DNA of 64,000 nt, from NCBI RefSeq assembly GCF_003330725.1, contig NZ_CP030840.1:1-64000 (forward strand), written 5' to 3'. The notes under the pieces were generated by a model, which was given only the letters and a program-made list of their open reading frames with translations, did not search any database and was not told where the DNA came from. The stretch's first letter is position 1. Every line of letters begins with the position of its first letter. Positions 44,430 to 53,862 of the stretch are shown one piece after another. This stretch comes from Acidisarcina polymorpha (GTDB lineage: Bacteria; Acidobacteriota; Terriglobia; Terriglobales; Acidobacteriaceae). The position numbers were made by a program, and so were the translations under genes.

Positions 44430-44850
44430 AGATCAGAACCTCGCTGGAGGTGGGCGGCACTCCGCCATGTCGAATATCGAGCAGGAAGCAAAAAGCGCGA
44501 AATGCTGAGAGCGAAGGTACGGAAAATTTTACTAGCGAGTCTATACTCAGCGCCCAAAAAGACCGTCACTGAACAAGACAACGGGCATGCCCTTTGTCTC
44601 TAGCGAACCATTTGTTTGTTTTGCTCGATCGATGATGAAGCTCAATGCGCAACGTAACGCGCAACGACTTCCATAGAAGGATACCAGAAGTTCTTATGCA
44701 TGAAAGCGGCGGCCGCGCAGGGGATGGTAAAAGATCTAGCAGTCCTTGACCCTGCGAAAGCAGCTATGAAGGTAGGGATAGACTTCTAGAGAAGACTGGC
44801 TAATCTCCCATGTCGGTCTGAACTGATACCAAAACCCAGGAGTACTTGCA
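44430..44850. other. Gap of 421 bases without a supported gene
   Basis: Lies between the divergent multicopper oxidase and ornithine cyclodeaminase-like genes and must hold both promoters. I see no open frame with a good start, no repeat and no tRNA. Confidence 0.45.
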
Positions 44851-45816
44851 TTGCGATTTATCGACCGTGAAGAAGTTGCCGCACGGCTTACTTACGAAGT
44901 ATGCATCCCCATCATGCGCCAGGCAATGATTGCATTGTCGAGGGGAGAGACGAAGCAACTCTTGCGCTCCATCATTCCCTTGTCCGAGGGTCGATTATTT
45001 GGAATCATGCCCGGGGCAATGGGCTCACACGCCCCCTTCGGGGCAAAATTAATCAGCGTTTGCCGCGATAACTTCGCCGACGGCAAACAGTCGCATCAGG
45101 GGCTCGTCGTGCTCTTCGAACCCGAAACTGGAGCGCCTGTTTGCGCCGTTCATGCCGGCGAAATTACGGCCATTCGCACAGCATCCGCGAGCGCAGCAGC
45201 GACCGACGCATTGGCCCGCAAAGATGCTCGACGCCTTGTGCTGCTTGGCTATGGCGAGCAGGCTGCGAGCCACGCGGGGGCGATCTGTTTGGTCCGTGAC
45301 CTCGAATCGATTGTCGTTTGGGGGCGGTCGCCGGAACGCGCCCACAGCTTCGCCGAGCGGCTACGGACAAAACTTGGCCTGCCAGTATCTACGGCAGGAT
45401 CTGTACAGGAAGCGGTCGCCCATGCCGACATCATCTGTACAGTTACCTCGGCAACTGAGCCGATTTTGCGGGGCGAATGGGTGCGACCAGGCACCCATCT
45501 GAATCTAGTTGGGTCTAGCTACGCGGGGCCGGCGGAAGTAGACAACGACCTTGTGCTCCGCTCGCGATTCGTTGCCGACAGTCGCGAGGGCGTCCTGCAT
45601 CAAGGCGCAGAGTTCATCCGCGCCAGGGCGGCCGGCTTGGTCCGAGACGAACATATCGTCGCCGAGATCGGTCAAGTTCTAATGGGTGAGATTGTAGGCC
45701 GCCGCTCCGCCGAGGAAATTACGGTATACAAGTCGCTTGGTCATATAGTTCAAGACCTGGCTAGCGCGTGGGCCCTCTACGCCCCACAGTCTCCAGTGCC
45801 AGCACACGGAATTTAA
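44851..45816 (+). CDS. Ornithine cyclodeaminase/mu-crystallin family dehydrogenase
   Basis: A 321-residue NAD(P)-binding protein. MRFIDREEVAARLTYEVCIPIMRQAMIALSRGETKQLLR is the family N terminus, HQGLVVLFEPETGAPVCAVHAGEITAIRTASASAAATDALARKDARRLVLLGYGEQAASHAGAI holds the substrate Arg and the Rossmann motif GYGEQA. Enzymes here include ornithine cyclodeaminase and imine or ketimine reductases; which one cannot be told. The start is a TTG with AGGAG eight bases upstream; no ATG gives the N terminus. It is the first gene after a 421-base gap. Confidence 0.85.
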   Translation: MRFIDREEVAARLTYEVCIPIMRQAMIALSRGETKQLLRSIIPLSEGRLFGIMPGAMGSHAPFGAKLISVCRDNFADGKQSHQGLVVLFEPETGAPVCAVHAGEITAIRTASASAAATDALARKDARRLVLLGYGEQAASHAGAICLVRDLESIVVWGRSPERAHSFAERLRTKLGLPVSTAGSVQEAVAHADIICTVTSATEPILRGEWVRPGTHLNLVGSSYAGPAEVDNDLVLRSRFVADSREGVLHQGAEFIRARAAGLVRDEHIVAEIGQVLMGEIVGRRSAEEITVYKSLGHIVQDLASAWALYAPQSPVPAHGI

Positions 45817-46081
45817 ACTTTCCCTTAAATCAATGTAGGGCGGAGATAAAATCAATGGGGGATTTGATATCTACTTGAATAGGAGCAATCACTCTCGTCT
45901 TGTGTTTGCGAAAAAGATCCTGTTGTACTTCGTTCGCCAGCTACTCAGCGATGACAGGTTCTACTTTGCTGCATCTAGTGGTTTGGCTAATTGAGATGAT
46001 ATCGATAGAGACCCATAGACCCGGCCGTCAGCGCCCAATTGGCCATAAACCCCGCACCGTTGCTAGAAAAGGAGTAAGAAT

Positions 46082-46597
46082 ATGACAACAAAAGCTGAAC
46101 TCATGGATCGACAAAAGTCGGCCCTCTCCACTCCATCCGACATTTCGGGTGAGGCGCGAAAGGACATCACCGGCGCACTCAATGTATTGCTGGCAGATTT
46201 CTTCGCCCTCTACGTGAAGACGAAGAACTTTCATTGGCACATGAGCGGCCCACACTTCAGGGACTATCATCTTCTGCTCGACGACCACGCAGAACAGATC
46301 TTCGACGCCACTGACGATATCGCTGAACGCGTTCGTAAGATCGGTGGAACCACCGTTCGCTCGATTGGTCACATTGCCAGGTTGCAGCGGATCGCCGACA
46401 ACGATGCAGAGTATGTCACTCCCGAGGACATGCTTAGCGAGCTTCATGAGGATGAGAAGGCTCTGGTCCTGAGCATGCGGGCTGTTCACACCCTTTGCGA
46501 TGATGCGGAAGACGTCGCCACCGCTAGTCTCCTCGAGAATTGGATCGATCAGTCCCAGCGTCGAGCGTGGTTCTTGTTCGAAACGACCCGTCGTTAA
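46082..46597 (+). CDS. dps: Dps-family ferritin-like protein
   Basis: A 171-residue DNA-binding protein from starved cells. The ferroxidase ligands are in KNFHWHMSGPHFRDYHLLLDDHAEQIFDATDDIAER (His, His, Asp, Glu). Dps forms a 12-mer that oxidises and stores iron with hydrogen peroxide and coats DNA. The first 20 residues carry the Lys-rich tail used for DNA contact (TTKAELMDRQKS). The ATG has AAGGAG upstream. It is alone, 265 bases after its upstream neighbour. Confidence 0.92.
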   Translation: MTTKAELMDRQKSALSTPSDISGEARKDITGALNVLLADFFALYVKTKNFHWHMSGPHFRDYHLLLDDHAEQIFDATDDIAERVRKIGGTTVRSIGHIARLQRIADNDAEYVTPEDMLSELHEDEKALVLSMRAVHTLCDDAEDVATASLLENWIDQSQRRAWFLFETTRR

Positions 46598-46977
46598 CTG
46601 CATTATTCTTTAGTTGCAATGGCTGAGATGCTTGCTCCAACGCTCGTGGGGCAGGCATCTTAGCCGGACCAACTCGTTATAGCGGAAGTCGGCAGCCGAT
46701 CGGAGACGTTCGCCGCCAGCATCGCCGACACGAGGGACACGTTGGCTTTCTTTGTTAAGGAGGCCTAGGTGCCTGCGGTATCGGCAAGTGCCGGCGCCGC
46801 GATCCAGGAAACTCGCTTAGTAGTAGATTGGACACGGTACAATAAAAATGTCCGTGCGATATGCCCCTAAATCCGGATCACAGCCAAGCAGGTGATCACC
46901 CTTGGTTTTTTCAGGACCTCATGGGCAACGAACGGATACCAGAGAAAGAGCAAAACCCAAGTGCCGTCGATTGCAAT
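46598..46977. other. Gap of 380 bases before tRNA-Leu(UAG)
   Basis: No gene I can support. A 33-codon frame starting GTG at 46769 has a fine AAGGAGG ahead of it but no recognisable product. The sequence TACAAT at 46841-46846 resembles a -10 box for the tRNA; no -35 box is clear. Confidence 0.35.
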
Positions 46978-47062
46978 GCGAAAGTGGCGAAATTGGCAGA
47001 CGCACCAGACTTAGGATCTGGCGGGGCAACCCGTGGGGGTTCAAGTCCCCCCTTTCGCACCA
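46978..47062 (+). tRNA. tRNA-Leu (anticodon UAG)
   Basis: An 85-base class II tRNA with encoded CCA. Acceptor arms GCGAAAG/CTTTCGC, anticodon stem CCAGA/TCTGG around loop CTTAGGA with anticodon TAG at 47012-47014, long variable arm, and T-loop GGTTCAAGTCC. It reads CUA and, by wobble, CUN codons. Confidence 0.95.
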
Positions 47063-47160
47063 TCTCTAATCTGTGATCTTCCCCGGGCTGTCAGAGCCCT
47101 TGATCCCGCACGAGTCAGTTTGCTGAAGGAATTCCGAGGCGGGCTGTATTTCTGCGCCAA

Positions 47161-47496
47161 ATGAAATACCCTGTGAGCATGAGCTCAAGTCAACCCCCGT
47201 CCCCTTCTCATCCCAAGGTCACTCTCACCAACGCTCCGGATTATCGCGACACGTACGCCAACAGTGTCCAGATCCGGGTCAGCATGTGGGATTTTCATCT
47301 CACCTTTGGAACCCTCCGCCGGGAGACTCCGGAAGAGGTGAATATAGAGAACTCTCAGGGCATTTATCTCAGCCCGCAGCAGGCCAAAGCATTCTGGAAT
47401 ATCCTCGGTCAGAATCTCGCACAATACCAGCAGACCTTTGGCAACATAGCCCTCGAGCCGCAACCTCCGCAACTCCCCACTGGCCCGGTGAACTAG
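47161..47496 (+). CDS. DUF3467 family protein
   Basis: A 111-residue protein with the DUF3467 core: DYRDTYANSVQIRVSMWDFHLTFGTLRRETPEEVNIENSQGIYLSPQQAKAFWNILGQNLAQYQQTFG. These small proteins are found across many bacteria and have no known function. No signal or membrane segment is present. The start may be the first ATG or the one six codons later (MSSSQPPSPSHP). It precedes the glycosyltransferase gene on the same strand by about 80 bases. Confidence 0.8.
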   Translation: MKYPVSMSSSQPPSPSHPKVTLTNAPDYRDTYANSVQIRVSMWDFHLTFGTLRRETPEEVNIENSQGIYLSPQQAKAFWNILGQNLAQYQQTFGNIALEPQPPQLPTGPVN

Positions 47497-47578
47497 AGCC
47501 AAATTGGTTGCTCTGCCAGGCAGTAAGATCGCTAATTGCCTCCCCAGAAACCACCAGAAGCGTCGCCCGATCCTGGCC

Positions 47579-49210
47579 ATGAAATCAGAGCCCATCCCGC
47601 AGCTTCGCTCTCCTGGCATTCTGGGTGTTCGCCGTGATCGTCCTGTGGCGCTGTGGATGCTCCTGCCACTCTTTTTCGTTGGCGTTTATCTCACTCACAT
47701 CACCTTGCTGCGTCTTCCGTATTATTGGGACGAAGCCGGGTACTACATTCCCGCCGCCTACGATTTCTTTCGTACCGGATCGCTCATCCCCAGCACAACA
47801 CTCTCGAACGCTCATCCGCCGCTACCCTCTATTTATCTCGCATTCTGGTGGAAGCTGGGCGGGATGGTGCCGTCGGTCACCCGGACGGCCATGTGTTTGA
47901 TCGCGGCACTCGCTTTGCTGGCCTGCTATCGCATCGCCCTCGTTCTCACCGGACGAGTCGATGTTGCGGCGACCACCGCAATATTGACTGCTCTCTACCC
48001 GGTCTGGTTTGCGCAAAGCACCTTGGCGCATGCAGATGTCTTCGCCGCAGCCGCTACACTCTGGGCGCTTTCCTTTGTCTTTCAAGGAGGATTTCGCCAA
48101 TATGTCACCGCAGCTGTGCTTTTCTCGATCGCCGCGCTGTGCAAAGAGACGGCCATCGCCGTCCCACTCTCGTTGCTACTCTTTGAGCTTGCTGTCTCCC
48201 TCAAGACTCGAAGTATTCGTGCCACGTCGAATCCACTTACGCTTCGACTCAAAGCGCTTCTACTCATCGTGCCCGCGTTGCCCCTGGCTCTCTGGTATGT
48301 CTATCACTCGCATAAGACAGGCTTCGTCTTCGGCAATCCCGAGTACCTGCGCTACAACGCTACCGCGACCCTCACGCCGATGCGGGTATTACTTGCCCTG
48401 GGCCATCGAATCCTGCACATCACGGTCTACATGAACCTCTTCGTTCCCGTACTCTGCATGTTCGCGGCGATGATCCTGCCTGCCTTGCCCGAGGAGTCGG
48501 GACCTCTCCGTCCCCGCGTTCCGTTCGATGCGCAGGCGAAAATTTACGCCATCATATCCACCAACCTACTACTGTTCTCGGTCCTCGGCGGCGCGTTGCT
48601 CACTCGCTATCTGCTGCCCCTCTATCCCCTGATGGTCTTGCTCTGCGTTAACACCTGGAGGCGCCGGGTTCGCTATTGGCCGGCGCTCGCTCTGCTCACC
48701 GCTGTCGCCTTTTTTGCCGGATTTAGACTCAACCCGCCCTATCGCTTCGCCCCCGAAGACAACCTTGCTTATGCCGATGTTATTCGTCTGCATCAACAGG
48801 CGATCGGACGCATCGTTCGTCAATATCCAAATGCCACCGTGCTCACCGCCTGGCCGGCCACCGACGAACTCTCCAAGCCCGAACTCGGCTATGTGCGCCG
48901 GCCCGTAGCGGTAATCAAGATCGAAGACTTTTCTCCTCCCGAGATTCAGCGAGCGACGCAGATCACCGATTCCTACTCCGTAGCCTTGGCGTTTTCGACG
49001 AAATACGACCCGCCAAATTTGCCCTTCAGCCTTGGTCCTAAAAGCGAAGCTCTCGATGCCCGCTTTTTTGGCTTCCACCATGACCTGACGCCCATTGCTA
49101 TCGCCGAGGAACTCGATGGCCGGGTTGTATGGGAAGGTGAGCGTCACGGACAATGGGCAGCGGTGCTCCACTTCGACCGTCCGCAATTGGCAGCATTGCC
49201 GGAGAGGTGA
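47579..49210 (+). CDS. Membrane glycosyltransferase, ArnT/GT39-like
   Basis: A 543-residue protein with about ten or more membrane helices. The N-terminal YYWDEAGYYIPAAYDFFRTGSLIPSTTLSNAHPPLPSIYLAFWWKLGG is the periplasmic loop with acidic residues that bind the lipid-linked sugar donor in the GT-C families (ArnT, PMT). These enzymes move a sugar from polyprenyl phosphate to lipid A, protein or glycan. The C-terminal third is soluble. I start at the ATG (47579) rather than the TTG at 47504. It is 82 bases after DUF3467. Confidence 0.8.
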   Translation: MKSEPIPQLRSPGILGVRRDRPVALWMLLPLFFVGVYLTHITLLRLPYYWDEAGYYIPAAYDFFRTGSLIPSTTLSNAHPPLPSIYLAFWWKLGGMVPSVTRTAMCLIAALALLACYRIALVLTGRVDVAATTAILTALYPVWFAQSTLAHADVFAAAATLWALSFVFQGGFRQYVTAAVLFSIAALCKETAIAVPLSLLLFELAVSLKTRSIRATSNPLTLRLKALLLIVPALPLALWYVYHSHKTGFVFGNPEYLRYNATATLTPMRVLLALGHRILHITVYMNLFVPVLCMFAAMILPALPEESGPLRPRVPFDAQAKIYAIISTNLLLFSVLGGALLTRYLLPLYPLMVLLCVNTWRRRVRYWPALALLTAVAFFAGFRLNPPYRFAPEDNLAYADVIRLHQQAIGRIVRQYPNATVLTAWPATDELSKPELGYVRRPVAVIKIEDFSPPEIQRATQITDSYSVALAFSTKYDPPNLPFSLGPKSEALDARFFGFHHDLTPIAIAEELDGRVVWEGERHGQWAAVLHFDRPQLAALPER

Positions 49211-49359
49211 CCGGCCCGGTGCACCTGATCACGTTCGACGGAACCCGCTCCATCAGCGCTGCCCCCTGATATCCTTAAGGAAGTTCATGTTGCACTGAAG
49301 CACTGGGCCGCATTAATTCCTACCAGAAATCTGCTACTCTACGAGCCCTAAAGGAAAAT

Positions 49360-49935
49360 ATGGCAGCACTCATCGACGCCATCGACATCAAGCGCAAGAT
49401 GTTTTTCGAGTACGAAGATGCTCCTTTTTATTGCCTGGAGTCGGACATCTCCACTCCTACGGCGAGAGGCGGTCAGACACTCGTCCGCTTGAAGATGCGC
49501 AACATGCTCACCCACGCAGTCTTCGACAAAACCTTCAAGGCGAGCGACAAGTTCAAAGAGCCTGACCTTCAGACCGTTGAAGCGACCTACCTCTACAGCG
49601 ATGGCGACGGCTCCTACTTTCTCGATCAAGAAAGCTTCGAGACCCTCGCGCTCACCGACGATATGGTGGGTCGAGCTCTTGATTTCCTCATTGAAGGCAC
49701 CATCATTCAGATCGATAAATACAACGGCAACCCGATCGGACTACAGCTGCCAACCCACGTGGAATTGACCGTCGCCTATACTGAACCGGGAGTGCGCGGC
49801 GACACCGCCAGCGGTGCAGTCACGAAACCAGCAAAACTCAACACCGGCATCGAGATTCGCGTACCCTTCTTCATCAAAGAAGGAGAGAAAATCAAGGTTT
49901 CGACCGAAACCGGTGAGTTCGGCGGACGAGCGTAG
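49360..49935 (+). CDS. efp: Elongation factor P with EfpL-like loop
   Basis: A 191-residue three-domain EF-P that relieves ribosome stalling at consecutive prolines. Domain II and III are typical ([72 protein letters not shown]). The domain I loop, which in EF-P carries a modified Lys34 at its tip, reads [12 protein letters not shown] (residues 31-42). This matches the SPTARGA loop of the paralogue EfpL/YeiP, with an Arg (Arg36) rather than Lys. So it may act as EfpL or as an unmodified or Arg-modified EF-P. ATG follows AAGGA. It stands alone. Confidence 0.88.
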   Translation: [191 protein letters not shown]

Positions 49936-50014
49936 CTATCGCAATGAAAGCGGAGTCAACTCGAGTGGTGCTCAGCGTCGTTCGACCCAGCTGGGCGAAC
50001 TATAATCGGGAGAA

Positions 50015-51667
50015 GTGAAACTACCCGCATGCTTTCGCCTGCTCGCTCTCGCAACGGCACTCGGAATACCTTTGTACACGCCAGCACAACAGCCGGCCGC
50101 CTCGGCTGAAGCCCTCGCTGCCGATCCCTCTCCGCGTGGGCACTTAATCCTGGTACTCCCTTTCGAAAACCACTCCACGCAGCCGAATGTCGATTGGATG
50201 AGCGAGTCGATGCCGGAAGTGATGAACCGCCGCTTGGACTCCGCTGGCTTCCTTGCCATTTCTCGCGAAGATCGCCTTTACGCTCTCGACCATCTCGGAC
50301 TTCCGCCGAACTTCCGCCCCTCCCGCGCCAGCACCATTCGTCTCGCCCAGAATCTCGATGCCGATTCGGTCATCATTGGTTCTTATAGCAGCGACGGCAA
50401 GCGGATCACCATCAATGCTCGCATCCTCGACATCACCTCACTCAAGCTCAATCCACCGGTCGAGGAGCAGGTCGACCTGCCACGCTTGCTCGACGGCATC
50501 AATAGCCTTGCGTGGCGCCTGGTTCGGCAAATCGATCCCGCCTATTCGGTGGCCGAACAGACGTTTGTGGCCGCCGACGCGAAACTTCCGCTCAGCGCCT
50601 TTGAGAACTACATTCGCGGTCTGGTCGAGGACGCTCCGGCAGAACGAATAAAGCACTTGCAAGAAGCGGTGCGGCTTGATCCCACCTACGCCCAGGCGTG
50701 GCTTGCACTAGGAAAGCTCTACTTCATCAACCAGCAATTTGAACTCGCAGCGGCAGCGCTCGACAAGGTGCCGAGGACCGATCCTGGAGCCCTGCACGCT
50801 GCCTTTGATCGCGGACTCGCCTCCTTCTACACCGGCAACTATCCCAGGGCGGAAGAGGCCTTCGGCTTCGTCGCCACCCAACTCCCGCTCTCCGAGGTCA
50901 TCAACAACCAGGGAGTCGCCGCCAGCCGGCGCAACCAGGATGCTGCCCCGCTTTTTCAGCGGGCGATCGACAGTGATCCTAAGGATCCCGACTATCACTT
51001 CAACCTCGCCCTTGCGCTCCGCCGCCGCAACGATATTCCTGGAGCTATGCGCGAGGTAGGCGAGTGCCTCAAGCTCCGCCCCCAGGATTCGGAGGCCCAG
51101 GCACTGCTTGTGACTCTTCAGGGCGCGGCCTCCGGTGGCGCCGCAAAGACAAATGCCTCGCTCGCGACAGGAGCCGCAGACAGCAACTCCGCCGGACCGC
51201 TCGAGCGTATCAAGCGCAATTACAATGAGTCCGCATTTCGCCAGGCCGCTTACGAAATCGATCAGATGCAGGCAATGAAGCTGGAGACCCTCCCGCCCGC
51301 TGCACGGGCCGCCGCCTTTGCGTCGACCGGCGTTCGCTACTTGAACAACGGCCTTCTCCTCGAGGCGGAGCGCCAGTTTCAAGACGCACTCCAAGCGGAT
51401 TCCACCAACGAGGCCGCCCACGCCGGCCTCGCTCAGATCCGTGAGCGTAGCGGGGACAGCGACGGGGCCCGCCTACAGGCACAGCAATCACTCCAGTTAA
51501 AGCCGAATGTCGACGCGCACCTTGTGCTCGCCCGGCTCGACCTCCAGGCCAATCAACTCTCCTCCGCTGCCGGCGAAGTCAGTCAGGCGCTCAAGCTCGA
51601 ACCCAGGAACGCTGCCGCCCTTGGCTTGCGGCAAGCGCTACAATCGAGGGGTCAGCAGGTGCCGTGA
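50015..51667 (+). CDS. Secreted TolB/FlgO-like N-domain plus TPR protein, 550 aa
   Basis: Exported: signal peptide, residues 1-25 (LLALATALGIPLYTPAQQ). Residues about 40-175 have a PFENHSTQPNVDWMSESMPEVMNRRL...ADSVIIGSYSSDGKRITINARILD pattern, as in FlgO/TolB-N type domains that start with a low-specificity strand-helix layout. Residues about 190-550 are TPR repeats, for example LQEAVRLDPTYAQAWLALGKLYF and FQDALQADSTNEAAHAGLAQI. It may scaffold protein contacts in the periplasm. The start is a GTG with GGGAG upstream. Its TGA overlaps the start of the NfeD gene by four bases, so it begins a four-gene operon. Confidence 0.75.
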   Translation: MKLPACFRLLALATALGIPLYTPAQQPAASAEALAADPSPRGHLILVLPFENHSTQPNVDWMSESMPEVMNRRLDSAGFLAISREDRLYALDHLGLPPNFRPSRASTIRLAQNLDADSVIIGSYSSDGKRITINARILDITSLKLNPPVEEQVDLPRLLDGINSLAWRLVRQIDPAYSVAEQTFVAADAKLPLSAFENYIRGLVEDAPAERIKHLQEAVRLDPTYAQAWLALGKLYFINQQFELAAAALDKVPRTDPGALHAAFDRGLASFYTGNYPRAEEAFGFVATQLPLSEVINNQGVAASRRNQDAAPLFQRAIDSDPKDPDYHFNLALALRRRNDIPGAMREVGECLKLRPQDSEAQALLVTLQGAASGGAAKTNASLATGAADSNSAGPLERIKRNYNESAFRQAAYEIDQMQAMKLETLPPAARAAAFASTGVRYLNNGLLLEAERQFQDALQADSTNEAAHAGLAQIRERSGDSDGARLQAQQSLQLKPNVDAHLVLARLDLQANQLSSAAGEVSQALKLEPRNAAALGLRQALQSRGQQVP

Positions 51668-53022
51668 GAAATTGCAGCAAAAGCCGCGCCTTCGCCACCC
51701 TCCTCATTCTGCGCAGTGCTTTGCTTGTCTCGCTCGCCGCCGCCCTTTTTGCCCCCTTCTGCAAGGCCGCTGCCCCCCAAGTCGTGGTTCTCCACTTGAA
51801 TGACACTATCCAGCCCGTCAGTGATGAATATCTGACCCGCGGCCTCAAAGAGGCTGAAGATCGTCGCGCAGAAGCCATCCTCATCGAACTCAATACCCCG
51901 GGGGGCTTGCTCGACACCACCCGCGAGATGGTTCGTCAAATCCTGGATTCGCCCACCCCGGTCATCGTTTATGTTGCTCCTTCGGGAAGCCGCGCCGGCT
52001 CGGCTGGCTTCTTCCTGCTCGAAGCCGCCGACATTGCCGCGATGGCGCCCGGCACCAACGCCGGCGCCTCCCATCCCGTCATCGAGGGCGGTCAGCTCGA
52101 CCCCATCATGAAGCAGAAGCTGGAAAACGATACCACTGCGTTTTTGCGCTCCTTCGTTGCCCGCCGCAACCGTAATACTGCCGCCGCCGAAGATGCCGTT
52201 CTCAATTCCAAGTCCTACACTGAACAGGAAGCCCTCAAGCTGAACCTAATCACTCTTGTCGACTCTAGCGAACGCGGGCTGCTCGATTCGATCGACGGCA
52301 AAACAGTGACCCGCTTCAGCGGCGTTACCAAGACGCTGCACACCAAGGGAGCGGAACTCGTCGTCATCGATCCAACCACCCGCGAGCAGCTCCTCGACAA
52401 GCTCACCAATCCTAACCTGGCCGTCCTCTTCCTCATCGCGGGCGGTTTGTTGATTTATCTAGAGTTCAATGTGCCTGGAACCATTATCCCCGGCGCACTC
52501 GGCACCCTGCTCGTCTGCATCTCGCTCTTCTCGCTGAATCTGCTGCCGGTTCGTTACACCGCGGTCGCGCTGGTCGTCGCGGCGCTCATCCTGCTGGTAC
52601 TCGAAGCAAAATTCGCCAGCCATGGCGTGCTCGCCACCGCGGGTACGCTCTGTCTCGTCTTCGGCTTGCTCACCCTCGTCGACGGCCCCATTCCTGAACT
52701 CCGAGTCCACGTCGCCACTGCCACCGCCGCCGGGATAGCCTTCGGACTTATCACCCTTTTCCTCGTCCGCATCGCCATTCGCGCTCGCCGCAATAAATCC
52801 GTCATGGGCGTCGATGCTCTCATCGGCCTCACCGCCATTGCCCAGCAGCCGCTCTCACCGTCCGGCCAGGTCCTCGTCCATGGCGAACTCTGGCAAGCCG
52901 AATCTCCCCTACCCATCGCTCCTGGCGAACCGGTCAAAGTCCGTGCCGTTCGCGACCTTACCCTGTTAGTAGATCGGATTCCCAGTGGAGCTTCCGGCCT
53001 AACTAGCAGCGGAACAACTTAG
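51664..53022 (+). CDS. NfeD-family membrane serine protease (ClpP class)
   Basis: A 452-residue membrane protease with a signal peptide, a ClpP-like domain and a C-terminal NfeD part. The catalytic Ser is Ser113 in SGSRAGSAGFFL; a probable general-base Lys is Lys152 in KQKLENDTTAFL, giving the Ser-Lys dyad of this group. Residues about 245-400 hold several membrane helices, and the end (VGVDALIGLTAIAQQPLSPSGQVLVHGELWQAE) is the NfeD OB-fold domain. It cleaves membrane proteins, including its slipin partner in archaeal relatives. The GTG start overlaps the previous stop (GTGA), coupling translation. The slipin gene follows 36 bases later. Confidence 0.9.
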   Translation: MRNCSKSRAFATLLILRSALLVSLAAALFAPFCKAAAPQVVVLHLNDTIQPVSDEYLTRGLKEAEDRRAEAILIELNTPGGLLDTTREMVRQILDSPTPVIVYVAPSGSRAGSAGFFLLEAADIAAMAPGTNAGASHPVIEGGQLDPIMKQKLENDTTAFLRSFVARRNRNTAAAEDAVLNSKSYTEQEALKLNLITLVDSSERGLLDSIDGKTVTRFSGVTKTLHTKGAELVVIDPTTREQLLDKLTNPNLAVLFLIAGGLLIYLEFNVPGTIIPGALGTLLVCISLFSLNLLPVRYTAVALVVAALILLVLEAKFASHGVLATAGTLCLVFGLLTLVDGPIPELRVHVATATAAGIAFGLITLFLVRIAIRARRNKSVMGVDALIGLTAIAQQPLSPSGQVLVHGELWQAESPLPIAPGEPVKVRAVRDLTLLVDRIPSGASGLTSSGTT

Positions 53023-53058
53023 TGGATCGCTATAACATACCTTTAGGAAGGCTCTACC

Positions 53059-53862
53059 ATGGGCAGTATTCCCGCACTTGTCTTCGTTGTGATCGTCGTG
53101 CTGTACCTGATCAGCTCGATCAATATCTTGCGGGAATACGAACGCGGGGTGGTCTTTCGTCTGGGTAAAGTTCAAGTCCCCGCCAAGGGCCCCGGCATTG
53201 TCTTCGTTCTACGTCCGCTCGATCAGATTGTGCGTGTTTCCCTGCGCCAGGAAGTCCTCGAAGTTCCACCTCAAGACGTCATCACCCGCGACAACGTCAC
53301 CCTCAAGGTCAACGCCGTCATCACCTTGCGCGTGCTCGATCCTATTCGCGCCGTCATCGAAGTCGCCAACTACGTCTACCAGACTTCGCAGTTCGCGCAG
53401 ACCACCTTGCGCTCGGTCCTCGGCGAAGTCGAACTTGATGGTCTACTCTCCCATCGTGACCAGCTCAATCAGCGGATCCAAACCATCATCGACCAGCGCA
53501 CGGAGCCCTGGGGAGTCAAAGTGGTGAGCGTCGAGGTCAAGCAGGTTGACCTTCCTGAATCGATGCTGCGCGCGATGGCCAAGCAGGCCGAGGCCGAACG
53601 CGATAAACGCTCGAAGATCATCCACGCCGAAGGCGAGTTCAATGCGGCCCAGACGCTGGTCGACGCTGCCGCGCTGATGGCCACCCAACCCATGACCCTG
53701 CAGCTCCGCTATCTGCAAACATTGGCCGAAATTGGAATTGAGAAAAACACCACCATCGTCTTTCCGCTTCCGCTTGAACTGCTGACCCTGTTCAATAAAT
53801 CGATCAATCGTGCGGCGGCGGCCGACATCACGCCCATCGTGATCCCTGAGGAGCATGCATGA
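53059..53862 (+). CDS. Slipin (stomatin/SPFH domain protein)
   Basis: A 267-residue membrane protein: N-terminal helix (about 5-22, LVFVVIVVLYLISSI), then the SPFH domain (EYERGVVFRLGKVQVPAKGPGIVFVLRPLDQIVRVSLRQEVLEVPPQDVITRDNVTLKVNAVITLRV...), ending in coiled-coil (MAKQAEAERDKRSKIIHAEGEFNAAQ). Slipins form large rings in the membrane and are cleaved by NfeD proteases of the type encoded just upstream, so the pair is functional by well-known association. Its last four bases overlap the start of the SPOR gene. Confidence 0.93.
   Translation: MGSIPALVFVVIVVLYLISSINILREYERGVVFRLGKVQVPAKGPGIVFVLRPLDQIVRVSLRQEVLEVPPQDVITRDNVTLKVNAVITLRVLDPIRAVIEVANYVYQTSQFAQTTLRSVLGEVELDGLLSHRDQLNQRIQTIIDQRTEPWGVKVVSVEVKQVDLPESMLRAMAKQAEAERDKRSKIIHAEGEFNAAQTLVDAAALMATQPMTLQLRYLQTLAEIGIEKNTTIVFPLPLELLTLFNKSINRAAAADITPIVIPEEHA

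Noticed and set aside
45900-46085. 61-aa frame before dps
   Set aside because: It overlaps the dps start and lacks a recognisable product or strong start signal.
46769-46870. 33-codon GTG frame with AAGGAGG ahead of it
   Set aside because: Good ribosome binding site but the product has no pattern I can support and it ends just before the tRNA.
46861-47076. 71-aa frame on the plus strand
   Set aside because: It covers the whole tRNA-Leu(UAG) gene; not a protein gene.
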